The notes under the pieces were generated by a model. The model was not told where the DNA came from. It did no database searches and saw nothing but the letters and a program-made list of their open reading frames with translations. A stretch of DNA of 41,404 nucleotides from a virus, in IMG/VR virus record IMGVR_UViG_3300022752_000143, positions 1 through 41,404 of that record; one strand, given 5' to 3'. Below are positions 39,815-41,404 of the stretch, piece by piece. Position 1 is the first letter of the stretch, and each line of letters starts with the position of its first letter. The translations under genes were made by a program, and so were the position numbers.

Positions 39815-39822
39815 ATATTTAT
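39815..39822 (+). promoter_or_regulatory. Late-type ATATTTAT box
   Basis: ATATTTAT, 5 nt before the ATG at 39828. Confidence 0.55.
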
Positions 39823-39827
39823 GATGA

Positions 39828-40562
39828 ATGGAAGGTTATCAAGAAATACTCAAATCATTTGAAACTAGAGATATTCTCAATGGTGAGATATGGAATGATG
39901 TTTTTACCGACAATCCAAGACTCAAACCTCAAATCAGAAAAATTTTATTAAAAATTGCTTCTGAGTTCCAAGGATACTTAGGTGATGATATTTTTTTATC
40001 GGATGTAAGGTTCACCGGGTCTTTAGCCAATTATAATTGGTCGAAGTTTTCGGATATTGATTTGCATTGTATCATAGATTTTGAACAATTCGATCCATCA
40101 GAAAGAGAATTGTATAAAGAACTCTTCAATCTGAAAAAAACACTTTTTAATGAAAACCATAATATCAGAGTTAAGGGTTATGAAGTTGAATTATATGCTG
40201 AGGATATTTCAGAAAAACATGTATCATCTGGTGTTTATTCAGTTCTATTTAACGATTGGATCAACCAACCGATTAAGAAAAAAGTAAATATAGATAAGAA
40301 ATTTTTTTTAAAGAAAGCGGACACAATGATGGATAGAATTGATAATTTGATGATTGATGTAAAAGATCTAGATATTGATACCGCATTGAAAAAAATAAAA
40401 GATTTTACTGACAAACTTAAAAAATATAGAAAATCTGGGTTGGATAAGGGTGGCGAACTTTCATATGAAAATATGGTGTTCAAGTTTTTACGAAGGAATG
40501 GATATCTTGAAAAACTTCAAACATTTAAAAATGAGTTAATGGATAGGAAACTTTCGCTTTAA
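39828..40562 (+). CDS. Nucleotidyltransferase-fold protein
   Basis: 244 aa. Pol-beta-type nucleotidyltransferase signature TGSLANYNWSKFSDIDLH (GS at 64-65, DxD Asp76 and Asp78), with a possible third acidic residue in VELYAED. Such proteins transfer a nucleotide to RNA, a protein or a small molecule; MNT-type toxins and antibiotic adenylyltransferases share the core. The C-terminal half is helical. Overlapping ATGs in other frames upstream are excluded. Possible host-modifying enzyme. The late box before it and the virion-type genes around it suggest it could be made late or packaged. Confidence 0.75.
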   Translation: MEGYQEILKSFETRDILNGEIWNDVFTDNPRLKPQIRKILLKIASEFQGYLGDDIFLSDVRFTGSLANYNWSKFSDIDLHCIIDFEQFDPSERELYKELFNLKKTLFNENHNIRVKGYEVELYAEDISEKHVSSGVYSVLFNDWINQPIKKKVNIDKKFFLKKADTMMDRIDNLMIDVKDLDIDTALKKIKDFTDKLKKYRKSGLDKGGELSYENMVFKFLRRNGYLEKLQTFKNELMDRKLSL

Positions 40563-40595
40563 CAATCCAATAATTCAATTATTTAACATTTCAGT

Positions 40596-40603
40596 ATATT
40601 TAT
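40596..40603 (+). promoter_or_regulatory. Late-type ATATTTAT box
   Basis: ATATTTAT, 13 nt before the ATG at 40617. Confidence 0.5.
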
Positions 40604-40616
40604 AACATAAAAAACT

Positions 40617-40805
40617 ATGGAAGGAGCATTTAGCGCAGGTACAGAATATTTCGAATGTAGAGAATGTTACAGTAGTACAGGATGTACTTGTACCTCCTTA
40701 ACTCAAAAAACTTTACCACATCCTATTTGGTCAACAAATCAAGAAGTTGCGATTATTCAGTTGGGTATGGTACAATTGGGTGGAATGCACGGACTTAATT
40801 CATAA
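40617..40805 (+). CDS. Small Cys-rich protein, 62 aa
   Basis: Not recognised. The first half has Cys residues spaced C-x2-C-x5-C-x-C (ECRECYSSTGCTCT), which could bind zinc. The second half is hydrophobic and Gly/Met-rich (VAIIQLGMVQLGGMHGLNS). It lies 21 nt before the acidic Pro/Met-rich gene on the same strand, with a late-type box upstream. Confidence 0.6.
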   Translation: MEGAFSAGTEYFECRECYSSTGCTCTSLTQKTLPHPIWSTNQEVAIIQLGMVQLGGMHGLNS

Positions 40806-40826
40806 AAAAAACTAAAAAATAATAAA

Positions 40827-41404
40827 ATGGCAGATCTAAAACCTATTGGGAGTGAAAGATTAACTGGTGAATCCAAAATACAAAGAATTTTGGAAATTTC
40901 TCGTTATAAGGAGAACATCCCTAACAACATCAATGAAACCGCAAGAACTGAATACAGTAAGGTTTTATCGGACGGAAAAGAATATGAGATTGTTAAAGAA
41001 AAAATGGGATATGTAATCAAAAAAAGAGTTGATGAATCTTATGATTATATTGAACCTATGAAAAACAGAAAGTACTATGGTTCATATTCAGCTGCTTTGA
41101 AACGTTTGAATTTAATAGCTAAAGAGGTAAATAGATTAGTTGAAAATGAAGAGGAAACACCTTTATTTAATTTAGGTGAACAAAAAAGATTTACATTAAA
41201 AACACCAAAGCCACCAGTACCACCCTCAGTTCCAGCAACAGATCAACCAGTTGCACCCGCTGAAATGCCAACACCAATGGGAGATGTGACTTCCGCTGAT
41301 GATATGCCACCTGTTGATATGAGTCAAAATATGGGAGGTGAAGAAACACCTATACCTGATATGGGTGGTGAAATGCCTGATATGGGTGGTGAAATGCCTG
41401 ATAT
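40827..41404 (+). CDS. Partial acidic Pro/Met-rich virion-type protein
   Basis: ATG at 40827 gives MADLKPIGSERLTGESKIQRILEIS; the gene runs off the right edge after about 192 residues. The N-terminal 110 residues are helical and charged (RTEYSKVLSDGKEYEIVKEKMGYVIKKRVDESYDYIEPMKNRKYY). Then comes a Pro/Val-rich stretch (TPKPPVPPSVPATDQP) and near-exact repeats of PDMGGEM at the end. Acidic, repetitive regions are common in prohead core or scaffold proteins. Function not recognised; C-terminus missing. Confidence 0.65.
   Translation, partial: MADLKPIGSERLTGESKIQRILEISRYKENIPNNINETARTEYSKVLSDGKEYEIVKEKMGYVIKKRVDESYDYIEPMKNRKYYGSYSAALKRLNLIAKEVNRLVENEEETPLFNLGEQKRFTLKTPKPPVPPSVPATDQPVAPAEMPTPMGDVTSADDMPPVDMSQNMGGEETPIPDMGGEMPDMGGEMPD

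Noticed and set aside
1-41404. CRISPR array, rRNA genes, integrase or insertion sequence
   Set aside because: No regularly spaced repeats, no rRNA sequence and no recombinase or transposase motif were found in any frame.
1-41404. Stop-codon reassignment as in some Bacteroidota megaphages
   Set aside because: TAG, TAA and TGA all end genes at sensible places, for example TAG at 5791-5793 and 9419-9421.
1-41404. Bacterial chromosome in place of phage
   Set aside because: dnaK, clpC, tmRNA and T9SS cargo could suggest it, but dense short unknown genes on both strands, endolysin, spanin-like pair, late-type boxes and lack of bacterial operons fit a phage better. A prophage cannot be fully excluded from this window alone.

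Overview
The window looks like a stretch of a large, AT-rich, probably lytic tailed-phage genome infecting a Bacteroidota (Flavobacteriia-like) host. Four things point to the host. Several promoters have the Bacteroidota form TTTG-N19-TATATTTG. One secreted protein ends in a type A C-terminal sorting domain of the type IX secretion system (T9SS), which is found only in Bacteroidota. The DnaK and ClpC copies look Bacteroidota-like, and lipoproteins are common. Phage identity rests on the endolysin, holin-like and spanin-like genes, virion-type proteins, phage-style tRNAs and a tmRNA, dense short overlapping genes on both strands, and the absence of core bacterial operons. The genetic code is standard (TAG is used as a stop).

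Layout. 0-1.4 kb: repeat protein, small lipoprotein and membrane proteins, an aberrant Leu-type tRNA-like gene and a hairpin-rich non-coding stretch. 1.4-9.6 kb: long unknown proteins that probably belong to the particle (some with a conserved Cys motif), a C5 DNA methyltransferase, a tRNA-Arg/tRNA-Leu pair with a decayed tRNA-Arg copy, a SET-domain protein and a tandem paralogue pair. 9.7-16.6 kb: two small membrane (holin-like) proteins and a rightward envelope/secretion cassette: T9SS cargo with dockerin- and cohesin-like parts, TM protein, CsgG-like lipoprotein, outer-membrane barrel candidate, PA14 protein. 16.6-20.4 kb, leftward: a duplicated two-gene unit (A-B-A'-B'), the GH19 endolysin and a leucine-rich-repeat protein. 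20.4-28.3 kb: more virion-type proteins, an acyl-CoA thioesterase and a candidate antisense small RNA. 28.3-33.7 kb: HNH nuclease, DUF-type proteins, a paralogue pair, a spanin-like pair, a GAF-like membrane protein and an M23 peptidase. 33.8-39.5 kb: a protein-quality-control island of tmRNA, M20-like peptidase, ClpC-type unfoldase and DnaK. 39.5-41.4 kb: KTSC protein, nucleotidyltransferase and the start of an acidic Pro/Met-rich protein.

Regulation. Two promoter classes are visible. One is host-like (TTTG-N19/20-TATATTT[GAC]) and precedes the methyltransferase, tRNAs, tmRNA, peptidase, ClpC, thioesterase, HNH gene and the small RNA. The other is an ATATTTAT box, usually 4-28 nt before a start codon and without a -33 box in the cases I checked; it precedes mostly virion-type genes and is probably the late promoter. 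Many transcripts would be leaderless or nearly so.

The most unusual points are: (1) a candidate 81-nt antisense RNA whose loop can pair over 18 nt with the start codon of the holin-like gene; (2) a phage-borne T9SS/CsgG-like surface cassette; (3) about nine proteins beginning with a short amphipathic peptide ending in [LI]-x-E, like T4 capsid-targeting propeptides; and (4) the tmRNA-peptidase-ClpC-DnaK island. All calls come from reading the sequence; no database search was run.
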